Below are positions 34,094-43,194 of a stretch of DNA of 64,000 nt, one piece after another. Position numbers and translations under genes: made by a program. The notes beneath the pieces were generated by a model. The model was not told where the DNA came from. It made no database searches and saw nothing but the letters and a program-made list of their open reading frames with translations. Position 1 is the first letter of the stretch; each line of letters begins with the position of its first letter. Where the stretch lies: positions 4,030,001 through 4,094,000 of the forward strand of contig NZ_JADBGF010000001.1 of NCBI RefSeq assembly GCF_014873495.1. Reading direction: 5' to 3'. Source of the stretch: Streptomyces stelliscabiei (GTDB taxonomy: Bacteria > Actinomycetota > Actinomycetes > Streptomycetales > Streptomycetaceae).

Positions 34094-34979
34094 CCCCCGG
34101 CGCCCCCGGCCGTTCCCGCGGCACGCGTACGACACCCTCCTGGATCACGGAGATCGCGAGCCGCCCGTCCTGCGTGTAGATGCGGCCCTGGCCGAGGCCC
34201 CGGCCGGCCGACGCCGACGGTGACTCCTGGTCGTACAGGAGCCATTCGTCGGCGCGGAAGGGCCGGTGGAACCACATGGCGTGGTCGAGCGAGGCGCCGA
34301 CGACGTCGCCGACGGCCCAGCCGCCGCGCCCGTGCGCGAGCAGGATGGAGTCCAGAAGCGTCATGTCGGAGACGTAGGTGGCGAGGACGACGTGCAGGAG
34401 GGGGTCGTCGTCGAGCTTGCCGTTGGCGCGGAACCAGACCTGGGAGCGCGGTTCACGGGGCTCGCCGTAGCGGCCGTAGGGCGGGTCGTCGACGTAGCGC
34501 AGGTCGACGGCGGCCCGGGCCTCCAGCATCTTCTCCACGACGGCCGGTTCGAGGTCGTACGCGGGGAGCCGCTGCTCGGCGGTGGGCAGGGACTCCGGGT
34601 CGGGCGCGGCCGGCATCGGGGCCTGGTGGTCGAGGCCGTCCTCGTACCGCTGGAAGGACGCGGAGAGGGCGAAGATCGGCTGTCCGTGCTGGACGGCGAC
34701 GACGCGGCGCGCGGTGAAGGAGCGGCCGTCGTTCATGCGCTCCACGGTGTACACGATCGGCGCGCCGGCGTCCCCGATGCGCAGGAAGTACGCGTGGAGG
34801 GAGTGCGGGAGCCGGTCGGCGGGGACCGTCCGTCCGGCGGCGACGAGCGCCTGGGCCGCGACCTGCCCGCCGAAGACCCTCGGGACGATGGCGGGCCGGG
34901 ACCGGCCGCGGAAGATGTTCTCCTCGATCTGCTCCAGGTCGAGCAGATCGAGGAGGGACTGCAGTGGTTCCTGACTCAT
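34080..34979 (-). CDS. tesB: acyl-CoA thioesterase II (TesB type)
   Basis: 299 residues with two fused hot-dog domains. 'VFGGQVAAQALVAAGRTVP' near residue 35 and 'LHAYFLRIGD' are the first-domain hallmarks, and 'LDHAMWFHRPFRADEWLLYDQES' near 230-252 carries the conserved Asp and His/Trp of the second domain, with catalytic Asp/Thr/Gln residues characteristic of TesB. It hydrolyses a broad range of acyl-CoAs and may relieve CoA trapping during branched acyl-CoA breakdown. It lies 35 bp after the acyl-CoA dehydrogenase gene on the same strand, so probably the same transcript. Confidence 0.92.
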   Translation of the reverse strand: MSQEPLQSLLDLLDLEQIEENIFRGRSRPAIVPRVFGGQVAAQALVAAGRTVPADRLPHSLHAYFLRIGDAGAPIVYTVERMNDGRSFTARRVVAVQHGQPIFALSASFQRYEDGLDHQAPMPAAPDPESLPTAEQRLPAYDLEPAVVEKMLEARAAVDLRYVDDPPYGRYGEPREPRSQVWFRANGKLDDDPLLHVVLATYVSDMTLLDSILLAHGRGGWAVGDVVGASLDHAMWFHRPFRADEWLLYDQESPSASAGRGLGQGRIYTQDGRLAISVIQEGVVRVPRERPGAPGATPR

Positions 34980-35014
34980 GGGGTCAGTTGTACAGAGCCG
35001 GTTTTTCCGGGGCC

Positions 35015-36172
35015 TTACAGACCCATGTCCTTGGCGATGATCGTCTTCATGATCTCGCTGGTGCCGCCGTAGATGCGGTTGACGCGGTTGTCCGCGTACA
35101 GGCGGGCGATCGGGTACTCGTTCATGAAGCCGTAGCCGCCGTGCAGCTGGAGGCAGCGGTCGATGACGCGGTGGGCGACCTCGGTGCAGAACAGCTTGGC
35201 GCTGGCGGCCTCGGCGGGCGTCAGCTCACCGGCGTCGAGGGCCTCCGTGGCGCGGTCGGCGACGGCCTCGGCCGCGTCCACCTCGGCCTGGCAGGCGGCC
35301 AGCTCGAACTTGGTGTTCTGGAAGTGCGCGACGGGCTTGCCGAAGACGGTGCGCTCCTGCACGTACTGCTTGGCGAACCGGACGGCGGCCTTGGCCTGCG
35401 CGTAGGCGCCGTAGGCGATGCCCCAGCGCTCGGAGGCGAGGTTGTGGCCGAGGTAGGAGAAGCCCTTGTTCTCCTCGCCGAGGAGGTTCTCGACGGGCAC
35501 CTTGACGTCGACGAACGCCAGCTCGGCGGTGTCGGAGGTCTTCAGGCCGAGCTTGTCCAGCTTGCGGCCGATCGAGTAGCCCTCGGACTTGGTGTCCACC
35601 ACGAGCAGGGATATGCCGTGCCGGCGGTCCTCGGCGCTGGGCGCGGCGGTGCGGGCGCAGACGATCATCTGGTCGGCGTGGACGCCGCCGGTGATGAAGG
35701 TCTTGGAGCCGTTGAGGACGTAGTGCGTGCCGTCCTCGCTCAGCTTGGCGGTGGTCTTCATGCCCGCGAGGTCGGAGCCGGTGCCCGGCTCGGTCATCGC
35801 GATCGCCCACATCTCCTCGCCGGAGACGAACTTCGGGAGGTAGCGCTTCTTCTGCTCGTCGGTGGCGAGCAGCTTGACGTACGGCAGGCCGAGCAGCACG
35901 TGCACGCCGGAGCCGCCGAAGGTGATGCCCGCGCGGGCGGTCTCCTCGTACAGGATGGCCTCGAACTTGTACGAGTCGATGCCGGCGCCGCCGTACTCCT
36001 CGTCCACCCGGATACCGAAGACGCCCAGGTCGGCGAGCTTGTAGTAGAACTCGCGCGGCGCCTGCCCGGCGGCCAGCCACTCGTCGTACTCGGGCACGAC
36101 CTCGGCCTCGATGAAGGCACGCAGGGTCTCCCGGAACGCCTCGTGATCCTCGTTGAACACCGTACGACGCAC
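35015..36172 (-). CDS. acyl-CoA dehydrogenase
   Basis: 385 residues, the normal family length. Signature stretches: 'MTEPGTGSDLAGMKTTA' (FAD/substrate contact), 'NGSKTFITGG', 'ERTVFGKPVAHFQNTKF', and 'LQLHGGYGFMNEYPIARLYAD' followed by 'IYGGTSEIMK'. The base Glu typical of the short-chain group is in the final 'GGTSEIM'. The open frame extends far upstream, but GTG 36172 ('RRTVFNEDHEAF') has a GGAGG with 8-base spacing and gives the family N-terminus. It is transcribed with tesB. Nearby leucine-pathway genes suggest a branched-chain or medium-chain acyl-CoA substrate. Confidence 0.92.
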   Translation of the reverse strand: MRRTVFNEDHEAFRETLRAFIEAEVVPEYDEWLAAGQAPREFYYKLADLGVFGIRVDEEYGGAGIDSYKFEAILYEETARAGITFGGSGVHVLLGLPYVKLLATDEQKKRYLPKFVSGEEMWAIAMTEPGTGSDLAGMKTTAKLSEDGTHYVLNGSKTFITGGVHADQMIVCARTAAPSAEDRRHGISLLVVDTKSEGYSIGRKLDKLGLKTSDTAELAFVDVKVPVENLLGEENKGFSYLGHNLASERWGIAYGAYAQAKAAVRFAKQYVQERTVFGKPVAHFQNTKFELAACQAEVDAAEAVADRATEALDAGELTPAEAASAKLFCTEVAHRVIDRCLQLHGGYGFMNEYPIARLYADNRVNRIYGGTSEIMKTIIAKDMGL

Positions 36173-36345
36173 CGCCGCCACCTCCACCTGAGTACCTTCG
36201 GATGTGCTCAAGCGCCCACCGCCTCGCACGGCTAAGCGCTTGCTCAGATCAAAAGGTACCGGCGGGTAGGGACACGCGTCCAGACGGTCGCCCCCGTAAC
36301 GCTCGTCACGCTTTTGCCGGACCGCGGGGACCACCGGCCCCCCGC

Positions 36346-36942
36346 TCAGCCGGACGCAGCCGCCCCGAAGGCCCCCCGGGCCATCCGGTGCAGCAGTTCC
36401 GCCATGGCCGCGCGGCCCGGCAGCGACCCCGCCCGGCCCAGGTGCGGGGTGGAGTTCAGCAGGCCGAACACCGAGTGGACGGCGGAGCGCGCGGCCGGTT
36501 CGGCCAGCCCGGGGTACACCTCCCGCAGCACCCCGACCCACAGCTCGACGTACTGCCGCTGCAGCTGCCGTACGAGCTTGCGGTCGCTGTCGCGGAGGCG
36601 GTCCAGCTCGCGGTCGTGCAGGGTGATGAGGGGACGGTCGTCGAGGGCGAAGTCGATGTGCCCCTCGATGAGCGAGTCCAGGACCTCCGCCCCGGGCACC
36701 CCGTCGGCCTCGGCCACCCTCCGCTTCGCCCCGGTCAACAACTGCCCGCTGATCCCCACCAGCAGCTCCGCGAGCATCGCGTCCTTGCCCGCGAAGTGCC
36801 GGTACAGGCCCGGCCCGCTGATGCCGACGGCCGCCCCTATCTCGTCGACGCCGACACCGTGGAAACCACGCTCGGCGAAGAGGCGGGCGGCTTCCTTGAG
36901 GATCTGCTCGCGACGGGTGGGCGCGTCGGTTCTCGTGGCCAT
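36346..36942 (-). CDS. TetR-family repressor of the acyl-CoA carboxylase operon
   Basis: 198 residues. The N-terminal TetR helix-turn-helix is unmistakable: 'ILKEAARLFAERGFHGVGVDEIGAAVGISGPGLYRHFAGKDAML' spans residues ~14-57. The C-terminal ligand domain is unspecific in sequence. It is divergent from the carboxylase operon with a 96-bp gap that holds two identical-type 16-bp palindromes, which are the likely operators for auto- and cross-regulation. The inducer is probably an acyl-CoA intermediate of leucine breakdown (inference). Confidence 0.92.
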   Translation of the reverse strand: MATRTDAPTRREQILKEAARLFAERGFHGVGVDEIGAAVGISGPGLYRHFAGKDAMLAELLVGISGQLLTGAKRRVAEADGVPGAEVLDSLIEGHIDFALDDRPLITLHDRELDRLRDSDRKLVRQLQRQYVELWVGVLREVYPGLAEPAARSAVHSVFGLLNSTPHLGRAGSLPGRAAMAELLHRMARGAFGAAASG

Positions 36943-36964
36943 GGAGCCAATTCTAGACAGGGAG

Positions 36965-36980
36965 GTTAGCGGTCGTTAAC
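36965..36980. promoter_or_regulatory. TetR operator candidate 1
   Basis: GTTAGCGGTCGTTAAC: a 16-bp palindrome with one mismatched pair, of the form GTTARCG-N2-CRTTAAC. It starts 22 bp upstream of the TetR start codon. Its partner site is 29 bp to the right. Its A/T-containing core stands out in this GC-rich DNA. Confidence 0.7.
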
Positions 36981-36993
36981 CTGAGGGAAACGC

Positions 36994-37009
36994 GTTAACG
37001 CTCATTAAC
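36994..37009. promoter_or_regulatory. TetR operator candidate 2
   Basis: GTTAACGCTCATTAAC: same GTTARCG-N2-CRTTAAC pattern as the site at 36965, with one mismatched pair. It ends 29 bp upstream of the carboxylase beta-subunit start codon, where it would block transcription of the operon. Confidence 0.7.
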
Positions 37010-37038
37010 AGGAATCCACTGGGTGAGGGGACCGCACG

Positions 37039-38655
37039 ATGGACCAGGCACCGGAGCTGACGACCGCGGCAGATCCCGCGGCCGAGGCGTATCGGGCCAA
37101 CGAGGCCGCGCACCGCGCGCTGGGCGAGGAGCTGCGGGCCAAGCTGGCCGCGGCACGGCTCGGCGGCGGCGAGAAGGCGCGCGCCCGGCACACCGCGCGC
37201 GGCAAGCTGCTGCCGCGCGACCGGGTGGACACCCTCCTCGACCCCGGCTCGCCCTTCCTGGAGCTGGCCCCGCTGGCCGCCGACGGGCTGTACGACGGCC
37301 AGGCGCCGGCCGCGGGTGTCATCGCGGGCATCGGCCGGGTCTCCGGCCGCGAGTGCGTGGTCGTCGCCAACGACGCCACCGTCAAGGGCGGCACGTACTA
37401 CCCGATGACGGTGAAGAAGCACCTGCGGGCCCAGGAGGTGGCCCTGGAGAACCGTCTGCCCTGCCTCTACCTGGTGGACTCCGGCGGCGCCTTCCTGCCG
37501 ATGCAGGACGAGGTCTTCCCCGACCGCGAGCACTTCGGCCGCATCTTCTACAACCAGGCGCGGATGTCGGGCGCGGGCATCCCGCAGATCGCCGCCGTCC
37601 TCGGCTCCTGCACGGCGGGCGGCGCGTACGTCCCCGCCATGAGCGACGAGGCCGTCATCGTCCGGGGCCAGGGGACGATCTTCCTCGGCGGTCCCCCGCT
37701 GGTGAAGGCCGCCACCGGCGAGGTCGTCACCGCCGAGGAGCTGGGCGGCGGCGAGGTCCACTCCCGGATCTCCGGCGTCACCGACCATCTCGCCGAGAGC
37801 GACGCCCACGCCCTGCGCATCGTGCGGACCATCGTCTCCACCCTCCCCGCCCGGGGCCCGCTGCCCTGGTCGGTCGAGCCGGCCGTCGAACCCAAGGTCG
37901 ACCCGTACACGCTGTACGGCGCGGTGCCGGTGGACTCCCGCACTCCGTACGACGTGCGTGAGGTCATCGCGCGCGTGGTCGACAGTTCGCGGTTCGCCGA
38001 GTTCAAGGCGGAGTTCGGGCAGACCCTCGTCACCGGCTTCGCCCGGATCCACGGGCACCCGGTCGGGATCGTCGCCAACAACGGCATCCTCTTCTCCGAG
38101 TCCGCCCAGAAGGGCGCCCACTTCATCGAGCTGTGCGACCAGCGCGGCATCCCGCTCGTCTTCCTGCAGAACATCTCGGGCTTCATGGTCGGCCGGGACT
38201 ACGAGGCGGGTGGCATCGCCAAGCACGGCGCCAAGATGGTGACGGCCGTGGCCTGCACCCGCGTCCCCAAGCTGACGGTCGTGATCGGCGGCTCCTACGG
38301 CGCGGGCAACTACTCGATGTGCGGCCGGGCGTACTCACCGCGCTTCCTGTGGATGTGGCCCGGCGCCAAGATCTCGGTGATGGGCGGCGAACAGGCAGCC
38401 TCCGTCCTCGCGACCGTGAAGCGGGACCAGATGGAGGCACGCGGGGACTCCTGGTCCGCCGAGGACGAGGAGTCCTTCAAGGACCCGATCCGCGGCCAGT
38501 ACGAGCGCCAGGGCAGCGCCTACTACGCCACCGCCCGCCTCTGGGACGACGGCGTGATCGACCCGCTGGAGACCCGTCAGGTCCTGGGCCTCGCCCTGAC
38601 CGCCTGTGCCAACGCGCCGCTGGGCGACCCCCAGTTCGGCGTCTTCCGGATGTGA
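37039..38655 (+). CDS. acyl-CoA carboxylase, carboxyltransferase (beta) subunit, methylcrotonyl-CoA type
   Basis: 538 residues of the biotin-dependent carboxyltransferase family. 'ARHTARGKLLPRDRVDTLLDPGSPFLEL' opens the N-domain, 'LYLVDSGGAFLPMQDEVFPDREHFGRIFYNQARMS' (~150-185) and 'GIPQIAAVLGSCTAGGAYVPAMSDE' bind acyl-CoA, and 'GSYGAGNYSMCGRAYSPRFLWMWP' near 420 and 'GGEQAA' finish the C-domain. The 'GIPLVFLQNISGFMVGRDYEAGG' stretch resembles methylcrotonyl-CoA carboxylase, which also fits the HMG-CoA lyase and AcdH neighbours. It transfers carboxyl from carboxybiotin of the alpha subunit. First gene of a four-gene operon, with GAGGGG before ATG 37039. Confidence 0.92.
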   Translation: MDQAPELTTAADPAAEAYRANEAAHRALGEELRAKLAAARLGGGEKARARHTARGKLLPRDRVDTLLDPGSPFLELAPLAADGLYDGQAPAAGVIAGIGRVSGRECVVVANDATVKGGTYYPMTVKKHLRAQEVALENRLPCLYLVDSGGAFLPMQDEVFPDREHFGRIFYNQARMSGAGIPQIAAVLGSCTAGGAYVPAMSDEAVIVRGQGTIFLGGPPLVKAATGEVVTAEELGGGEVHSRISGVTDHLAESDAHALRIVRTIVSTLPARGPLPWSVEPAVEPKVDPYTLYGAVPVDSRTPYDVREVIARVVDSSRFAEFKAEFGQTLVTGFARIHGHPVGIVANNGILFSESAQKGAHFIELCDQRGIPLVFLQNISGFMVGRDYEAGGIAKHGAKMVTAVACTRVPKLTVVIGGSYGAGNYSMCGRAYSPRFLWMWPGAKISVMGGEQAASVLATVKRDQMEARGDSWSAEDEESFKDPIRGQYERQGSAYYATARLWDDGVIDPLETRQVLGLALTACANAPLGDPQFGVFRM

Positions 38656-38668
38656 GGGGGCTCTCAAG

Positions 38669-40714
38669 GTGAGCATGTTCGACACGGTCCTCGTGGCCAA
38701 CCGGGGCGAGATCGCCGTCCGCGTCATCCGCACCCTGCGCGCCCTCGGCGTCCGCTCGGTCGCGGTCTTCTCCGACGCGGACGCCGACGCCCGGCACGTG
38801 CGGGAGGCCGACACGGCGGTACGGATCGGTCCGGCGCCTTCGTCGGAGAGCTATCTGTCGGTGGAGCGGCTGCTGAAGGCCGCCGCCCGCACCGGCGCCC
38901 AGGCCGTCCACCCCGGGTACGGCTTCCTCGCGGAGAACGCCGCCTTCGCGCGGGCGTGCGCGGAGGCCGGCCTGGTCTTCATCGGCCCGCCCGCCGACGC
39001 CATCTCCCTGATGGGCGACAAGATCCGCGCCAAGGAGACGGTCCGGGCGGCTGGGGTCCCGGTCGTGCCCGGTTCGAGCGGCAGCGGCCTGACCGACGCC
39101 CAACTCGCCGAGGCCGCCCGGGAGATCGGCATGCCGGTCCTGCTCAAGCCCAGCGCGGGCGGCGGCGGCAAGGGCATGCGGCTGGTGCGGGAGGCCGGGC
39201 TGCTGGCCGAGGAGATCGCCGCCGCCCGCCGCGAGGCCCGCGCCTCCTTCGGCGACGACACCCTCCTGGTGGAGCGGTGGATCGACCGCCCCCGGCACAT
39301 CGAGATCCAGGTCCTCGCCGACGGCCACGGCGGCGTCGTCCACCTCGGGGAGCGCGAGTGCTCCCTCCAGCGCCGCCACCAGAAGATCATCGAGGAGGCG
39401 CCCAGCGTCCTGCTCGACGAGGCCACCCGTGCCGCGATGGGCGAGGCGGCCGTGCAGGCGGCCCGCTCCTGCGGCTACTCCGGCGCGGGCACGGTCGAGT
39501 TCATCGTCCCCGGGGGCGACCCCTCCTCGTACTACTTCATGGAGATGAACACCCGCCTCCAGGTCGAGCACCCGGTGACCGAGCTGGTCACGGGCGTCGA
39601 CCTGGTGGAGTGGCAGCTGCGGGTCGCGGCGGGCGAGCGGCTGGCCTTCGGGCAGGAGGACGTCACGCTCACCGGGCACGCGGTCGAGGCCCGTGTCTGC
39701 GCCGAGGACCCGTCCCGGGGCTTCCTCCCCTCCGGCGGCACGATCCTGCGGTTGCGCGAGCCCCAGGGCGCCGGTGTGCGCACCGACTCCGGTCTCACCG
39801 AGGGCACGGAGGTCGGCTCGCTCTACGACCCGATGCTCTCCAAGGTCATCGCCTACGGCCCCGACCGGCCCACCGCCCTGCGCAGACTCCGCGCGGCGCT
39901 CGCGGAGACGGTCACCCTGGGCGTGCAGACGAACGCCGGCTTCCTGCGGCGGCTGCTGGCCCATCCGGCGGTGGTGGCGGGCGAGCTGGACACCGGGCTG
40001 GTGGAGCGCGAGGTCGAGCGACTGGTCCCGCGGGAGGTGCCGGTCGAGGTCCACGCGGCGGCGGCGCTGCTGCGCCAGGCGGCTCTGACCCCGGCCCGCG
40101 TCGACGGCACCGGCTGGACCGATCCGTTCGACACGGCGGTCGGCTGGCGGCTGGGCGGCGAACCGGCCTGGACGGCCCACCACCTGCGGCTGCCGGGCCA
40201 CGACCCGGTGACCGTACGGGTGCGCGGCACAGCGGACGGCGGGACGGAGGTACTGCCGGACGGGGCCGAGACGCCTCTGCGGGGGTCCGGGGGCATGCCC
40301 CGGCCCGGCGGGGACACGGGCCGGTTCACCTTCCTTCTCGACGGCCTCACCCACACCTTCCACCACGCGGGCGAGTGGCTGGGCCGCGACGGAGACGCCT
40401 GGCAGGTGTCCGCTCACGACCCGGTGGCCACGTCGCTGAACCGGTCCGCCCACGCGGGCGCCGACTCGCTCACCGCCCCCATGCCCGGCACCGTCACCGT
40501 CGTGAAGGTGGCGGTGGGCGACGAGGTGATGGCGGGTCAGAGCCTGCTGGTGGTGGAGGCGATGAAGATGGAGCACGTCGTCTCCGCGCCGCACGCCGGG
40601 ACGGTCGCCGAGCTGGACGTGACGCCGGGCGCGACCGTCGCCATGGACCAGGTGCTGGCCGTGATCGCACCGCACGAGGAGCAGGAGCAGCAGCACGAGG
40701 AGGTGGCGCGGTGA
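38669..40714 (+). CDS. acyl-CoA carboxylase, biotin carboxylase plus biotin carrier (alpha) subunit
   Basis: 681 residues. Biotin carboxylase domain: 'VLVANRGEIAVRVIRTLRALG' start, 'HPGYGFLAENAAFA', ATP-grasp glycine loop 'KPSAGGGGKGMRLV' near 170, 'ERECSLQRRHQKIIEEAPS' and 'FMEMNTRLQVEHPVTELVTGVD'. The C-terminal biotinyl domain holds 'VVEAMKMEHVV', with the biotinylated Lys at about 633. Together with the beta subunit it carboxylates an enoyl- or acyl-CoA, most likely 3-methylcrotonyl-CoA. GTG 38669 fits the upstream GAGGGG; ATG 38675 is an alternative. Its stop overlaps the HMG-CoA lyase start. Confidence 0.93.
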   Translation: MSMFDTVLVANRGEIAVRVIRTLRALGVRSVAVFSDADADARHVREADTAVRIGPAPSSESYLSVERLLKAAARTGAQAVHPGYGFLAENAAFARACAEAGLVFIGPPADAISLMGDKIRAKETVRAAGVPVVPGSSGSGLTDAQLAEAAREIGMPVLLKPSAGGGGKGMRLVREAGLLAEEIAAARREARASFGDDTLLVERWIDRPRHIEIQVLADGHGGVVHLGERECSLQRRHQKIIEEAPSVLLDEATRAAMGEAAVQAARSCGYSGAGTVEFIVPGGDPSSYYFMEMNTRLQVEHPVTELVTGVDLVEWQLRVAAGERLAFGQEDVTLTGHAVEARVCAEDPSRGFLPSGGTILRLREPQGAGVRTDSGLTEGTEVGSLYDPMLSKVIAYGPDRPTALRRLRAALAETVTLGVQTNAGFLRRLLAHPAVVAGELDTGLVEREVERLVPREVPVEVHAAAALLRQAALTPARVDGTGWTDPFDTAVGWRLGGEPAWTAHHLRLPGHDPVTVRVRGTADGGTEVLPDGAETPLRGSGGMPRPGGDTGRFTFLLDGLTHTFHHAGEWLGRDGDAWQVSAHDPVATSLNRSAHAGADSLTAPMPGTVTVVKVAVGDEVMAGQSLLVVEAMKMEHVVSAPHAGTVAELDVTPGATVAMDQVLAVIAPHEEQEQQHEEVAR

Positions 40715-41661
40715 CCCTGCCCATGACGGTCCCCGAGCCCGGTCTGCCGGCCCGGGTCCGCATCCACGAGGTCGGCGCCCGTGACGGCCTGCAGAACGAG
40801 AAGTCGACCGTGCCCACCGAGGTCAAGGCGGAGTTCGTCCGCCGCCTGGCCGACGCGGGGCTGACGACCATCGAGGCCACCAGCTTCGTCCACCCCCGCT
40901 GGGTGCCTCAACTGGCCGACGCGGAGCAGCTGTTCCCGCAGGTCGCCGACCTGGCCGTGGACCTCCCGGTCCTCGTCCCGAACGAGCGGGGCCTCGACCG
41001 CGCCCTCGCCCTCGGCGCCCGCCGGGTCGCCGTCTTCGCCAGCGCCACCGAGTCCTTCGCCAAGGCCAACCTCAACCGCACGGTCGACGAGGCGCTGGCG
41101 ATGTTCGAACCGGTCGTCGGCCGGGCGAAGGCCGACGGCGTCCACGTCCGCGGCTACCTGTCGATGTGCTTCGGCGACCCCTGGGAGGGCGCCGTCCCGA
41201 TCCCGCAGGTCACCCGGGTCTGTCACGCCCTGCTCGACATGGGCTGCGACGAACTCAGCCTCGGCGACACGATCGGGGTGGCGACCCCGGGGCACGTGGG
41301 GGCGCTGCTGAGCGAACTCGACGTCCCCGTGGAGAAGCTGGGCGTGCACTTCCACGACACCTACGGCCAGGCGCTCGCCAACACCTACGCGGCGCTGCGG
41401 CACGGCGTCACCACCGTGGACGCCTCCGCGGGCGGCCTGGGCGGCTGCCCGTACGCGAAGTCCGCCACCGGCAACCTCGCCACCGAAGACCTCGTCTGGA
41501 TGCTGCGCGGCCTCGGCATCGACACGGGCGTCGACCTCGGCCGCCTCGTCGCCACGAGCGCGTGGATGGCCGGACACCTGGGCCGACCCAGCCCGTCCCG
41601 CACCGTACGAGCCCTGTCCCACGAGGACGACGAGGGCATCGAGGACAGCAAGGAGCAGTGA
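40711..41661 (+). CDS. hydroxymethylglutaryl-CoA lyase
   Basis: 316 residues, a DRE-TIM metallolyase. 'VGARDGLQNEKS' near residue 21 gives the catalytic Arg/Asp, 'HFHDTYGQALANTY' near 213 the metal-binding His residues, and 'GGLGGCPYAKSATGNLATED' near 243 the Cys loop characteristic of HMG-CoA lyases rather than isopropylmalate synthases. It cleaves HMG-CoA to acetyl-CoA and acetoacetate, the last step of leucine breakdown. GTG start at 40711 overlaps the upstream stop (GTGA). This enzyme is the strongest evidence that the operon serves leucine/isovalerate catabolism. Confidence 0.95.
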   Translation: MTLPMTVPEPGLPARVRIHEVGARDGLQNEKSTVPTEVKAEFVRRLADAGLTTIEATSFVHPRWVPQLADAEQLFPQVADLAVDLPVLVPNERGLDRALALGARRVAVFASATESFAKANLNRTVDEALAMFEPVVGRAKADGVHVRGYLSMCFGDPWEGAVPIPQVTRVCHALLDMGCDELSLGDTIGVATPGHVGALLSELDVPVEKLGVHFHDTYGQALANTYAALRHGVTTVDASAGGLGGCPYAKSATGNLATEDLVWMLRGLGIDTGVDLGRLVATSAWMAGHLGRPSPSRTVRALSHEDDEGIEDSKEQ

Positions 41662-41666
41662 CGTCC

Positions 41667-42827
41667 ATGAACCACCGCCTCTCCCCCGAGCTGGAAGAAC
41701 TCCGCCGCACGGTCGAGGAGTTCGCGCACGAGGTCGTCGCGCCCAAGATCGGCGACTTCTACGAGCGGCACGAGTTCCCGTACGAGATCGTGCGCGAGAT
41801 GGGCCGCATGGGGCTGTTCGGGCTGCCGTTCCCCGAGGAGTACGGCGGCATGGGCGGCGACTACCTGGCGCTGGGCATCGCGCTGGAGGAGCTGGCCCGG
41901 GTGGACTCGTCCGTGGCCATCACCCTCGAAGCCGGGGTCTCCCTGGGCGCGATGCCGATCCATCTCTTCGGCACACCGGCCCAGAAGGCCGAGTGGCTGC
42001 CGCGTCTGTGCTCCGGCGAGGCGCTGGGCGCGTTCGGTCTCACCGAGCCCGACGGCGGCTCGGACGCGGGCGCGACCCGGACGACGGCCCGCCTCGACGA
42101 GTCGAGAGACGAATGGGTCATCAACGGCAGCAAGTGCTTCATCACCAACTCGGGCACGGACATCACGGCCCTGGTCACGGTGACGGCGGTGACCGGCCGC
42201 ACCCCGGAGGGCAAGCCCCTCATCTCCTCGATCATCGTCCCGTCCGGCACCCCGGGCTTCACGGTGGCCGCCCCCTACTCGAAGGTCGGCTGGAACGCCT
42301 CCGACACCCGTGAGCTGTCCTTCTCGGACGTCCGGGTCCCGGCGGAGAACCTCCTCGGCGAAGCCGGCCGCGGCTACGCGCAGTTCCTGCGCATCCTCGA
42401 CGAGGGCCGCATCGCCATCTCGGCGCTCGCCACGGGTCTCGCCCAGGGCTGTGTGGACGAGTCGGTGCGGTACGCCAAGGAGCGGCACGCGTTCGGGCGT
42501 CCGATCGGCGCCAACCAGGCCATCCAGTTCAAGATCGCCGACATGGAGATGAAGGCCCACACGGCCCGCCTGTCCTGGCGGGACGCGGCCTACCGCCTGG
42601 TCGCCGGCGAACCCTTCAAGAAGGAGGCGGCGCTGGCGAAGCTGTACTCCTCCACCGTCGCCGTCGACAACGCCCGCGACGCCACCCAGATCCACGGCGG
42701 GTACGGCTTCATGAACGAGTACCCCGTCGCCCGTATGTGGCGCGACTCCAAGATCCTGGAGATCGGCGAGGGCACCAGCGAGGTGCAACGCATGCTGATC
42801 GCCAGGGAGTTGGGCCTCGTCGGCTGA
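41667..42827 (+). CDS. acdH: acyl-CoA dehydrogenase AcdH (isovaleryl-CoA/branched acyl-CoA type)
   Basis: 386 residues. Family stretches: 'GLTEPDGGSDAGATRTTARL', 'NGSKCFITNSGTDIT', 'FGRPIGANQAIQFKIADMEM', 'ATQIHGGYGFMNEYPVARMWRDSKILEIGEGTSEVQRMLIA'. The last segment includes 'IGEGTSEVQ' with the active-site region. In Streptomyces, the AcdH protein beside these carboxylase and HMG-lyase genes is known for branched acyl-CoA oxidation. ATG 41667 follows GGAG. It lies 5 bp after the HMG-CoA lyase stop, as the last gene of the operon. It differs clearly from the acyl-CoA dehydrogenase at 35015. Confidence 0.93.
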   Translation: MNHRLSPELEELRRTVEEFAHEVVAPKIGDFYERHEFPYEIVREMGRMGLFGLPFPEEYGGMGGDYLALGIALEELARVDSSVAITLEAGVSLGAMPIHLFGTPAQKAEWLPRLCSGEALGAFGLTEPDGGSDAGATRTTARLDESRDEWVINGSKCFITNSGTDITALVTVTAVTGRTPEGKPLISSIIVPSGTPGFTVAAPYSKVGWNASDTRELSFSDVRVPAENLLGEAGRGYAQFLRILDEGRIAISALATGLAQGCVDESVRYAKERHAFGRPIGANQAIQFKIADMEMKAHTARLSWRDAAYRLVAGEPFKKEAALAKLYSSTVAVDNARDATQIHGGYGFMNEYPVARMWRDSKILEIGEGTSEVQRMLIARELGLVG

Positions 42828-43122
42828 CGGACAGCCCCGACAGACAGCTTGTGTTCGAATGATGGTCGGAGCGCGCCGGGACGGCGCTGCTCCGGCATCC
42901 CCCCACCCGGCCCGCCGCCAGCGAGCCGGGTTCCCTTTCGTCCGCTACGAGAGGCCGTCCAACCACGGACGAAGCCCTGCGCATCAGCGACACAACCCAG
43001 CACTTGAAAGATCAATGACACCCCGCGAGCCCGACCGACCTTTGATTCACAGGTAATTCAAAGATTGAGGTGGAGCTGGACGCGGGAACTCCACTTCCTG
43101 GAACCCCTCGCTGGACAAGCAG

Positions 43123-43141
43123 TGAGGTTAGGCTAACCTAC
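43123..43141. promoter_or_regulatory. iron box (DmdR/DtxR-type operator) of desE
   Basis: TGAGGTTAGGCTAACCTAC: the 15-bp core AGGTTAGGCTAACCT is a perfect palindrome, and it differs from the 19-bp consensus TTAGGTTAGGCTAACCTAA at two outer bases. It lies 53 bp upstream of desE. The remaining 42828-43120 of this 367-bp gap shows no gene. Confidence 0.92.
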
Positions 43142-43194
43142 CTTCGAACTCGCCCTCGGGCGGCCCGCCGCCCCGTTCGAAAGTAGCCATACAC

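Noticed and set aside
43040..43063. Small hairpin CTTTGA...TCAAAG upstream of desE
   Set aside because: Only 6 bp of stem with a long loop; not a convincing terminator or operator.
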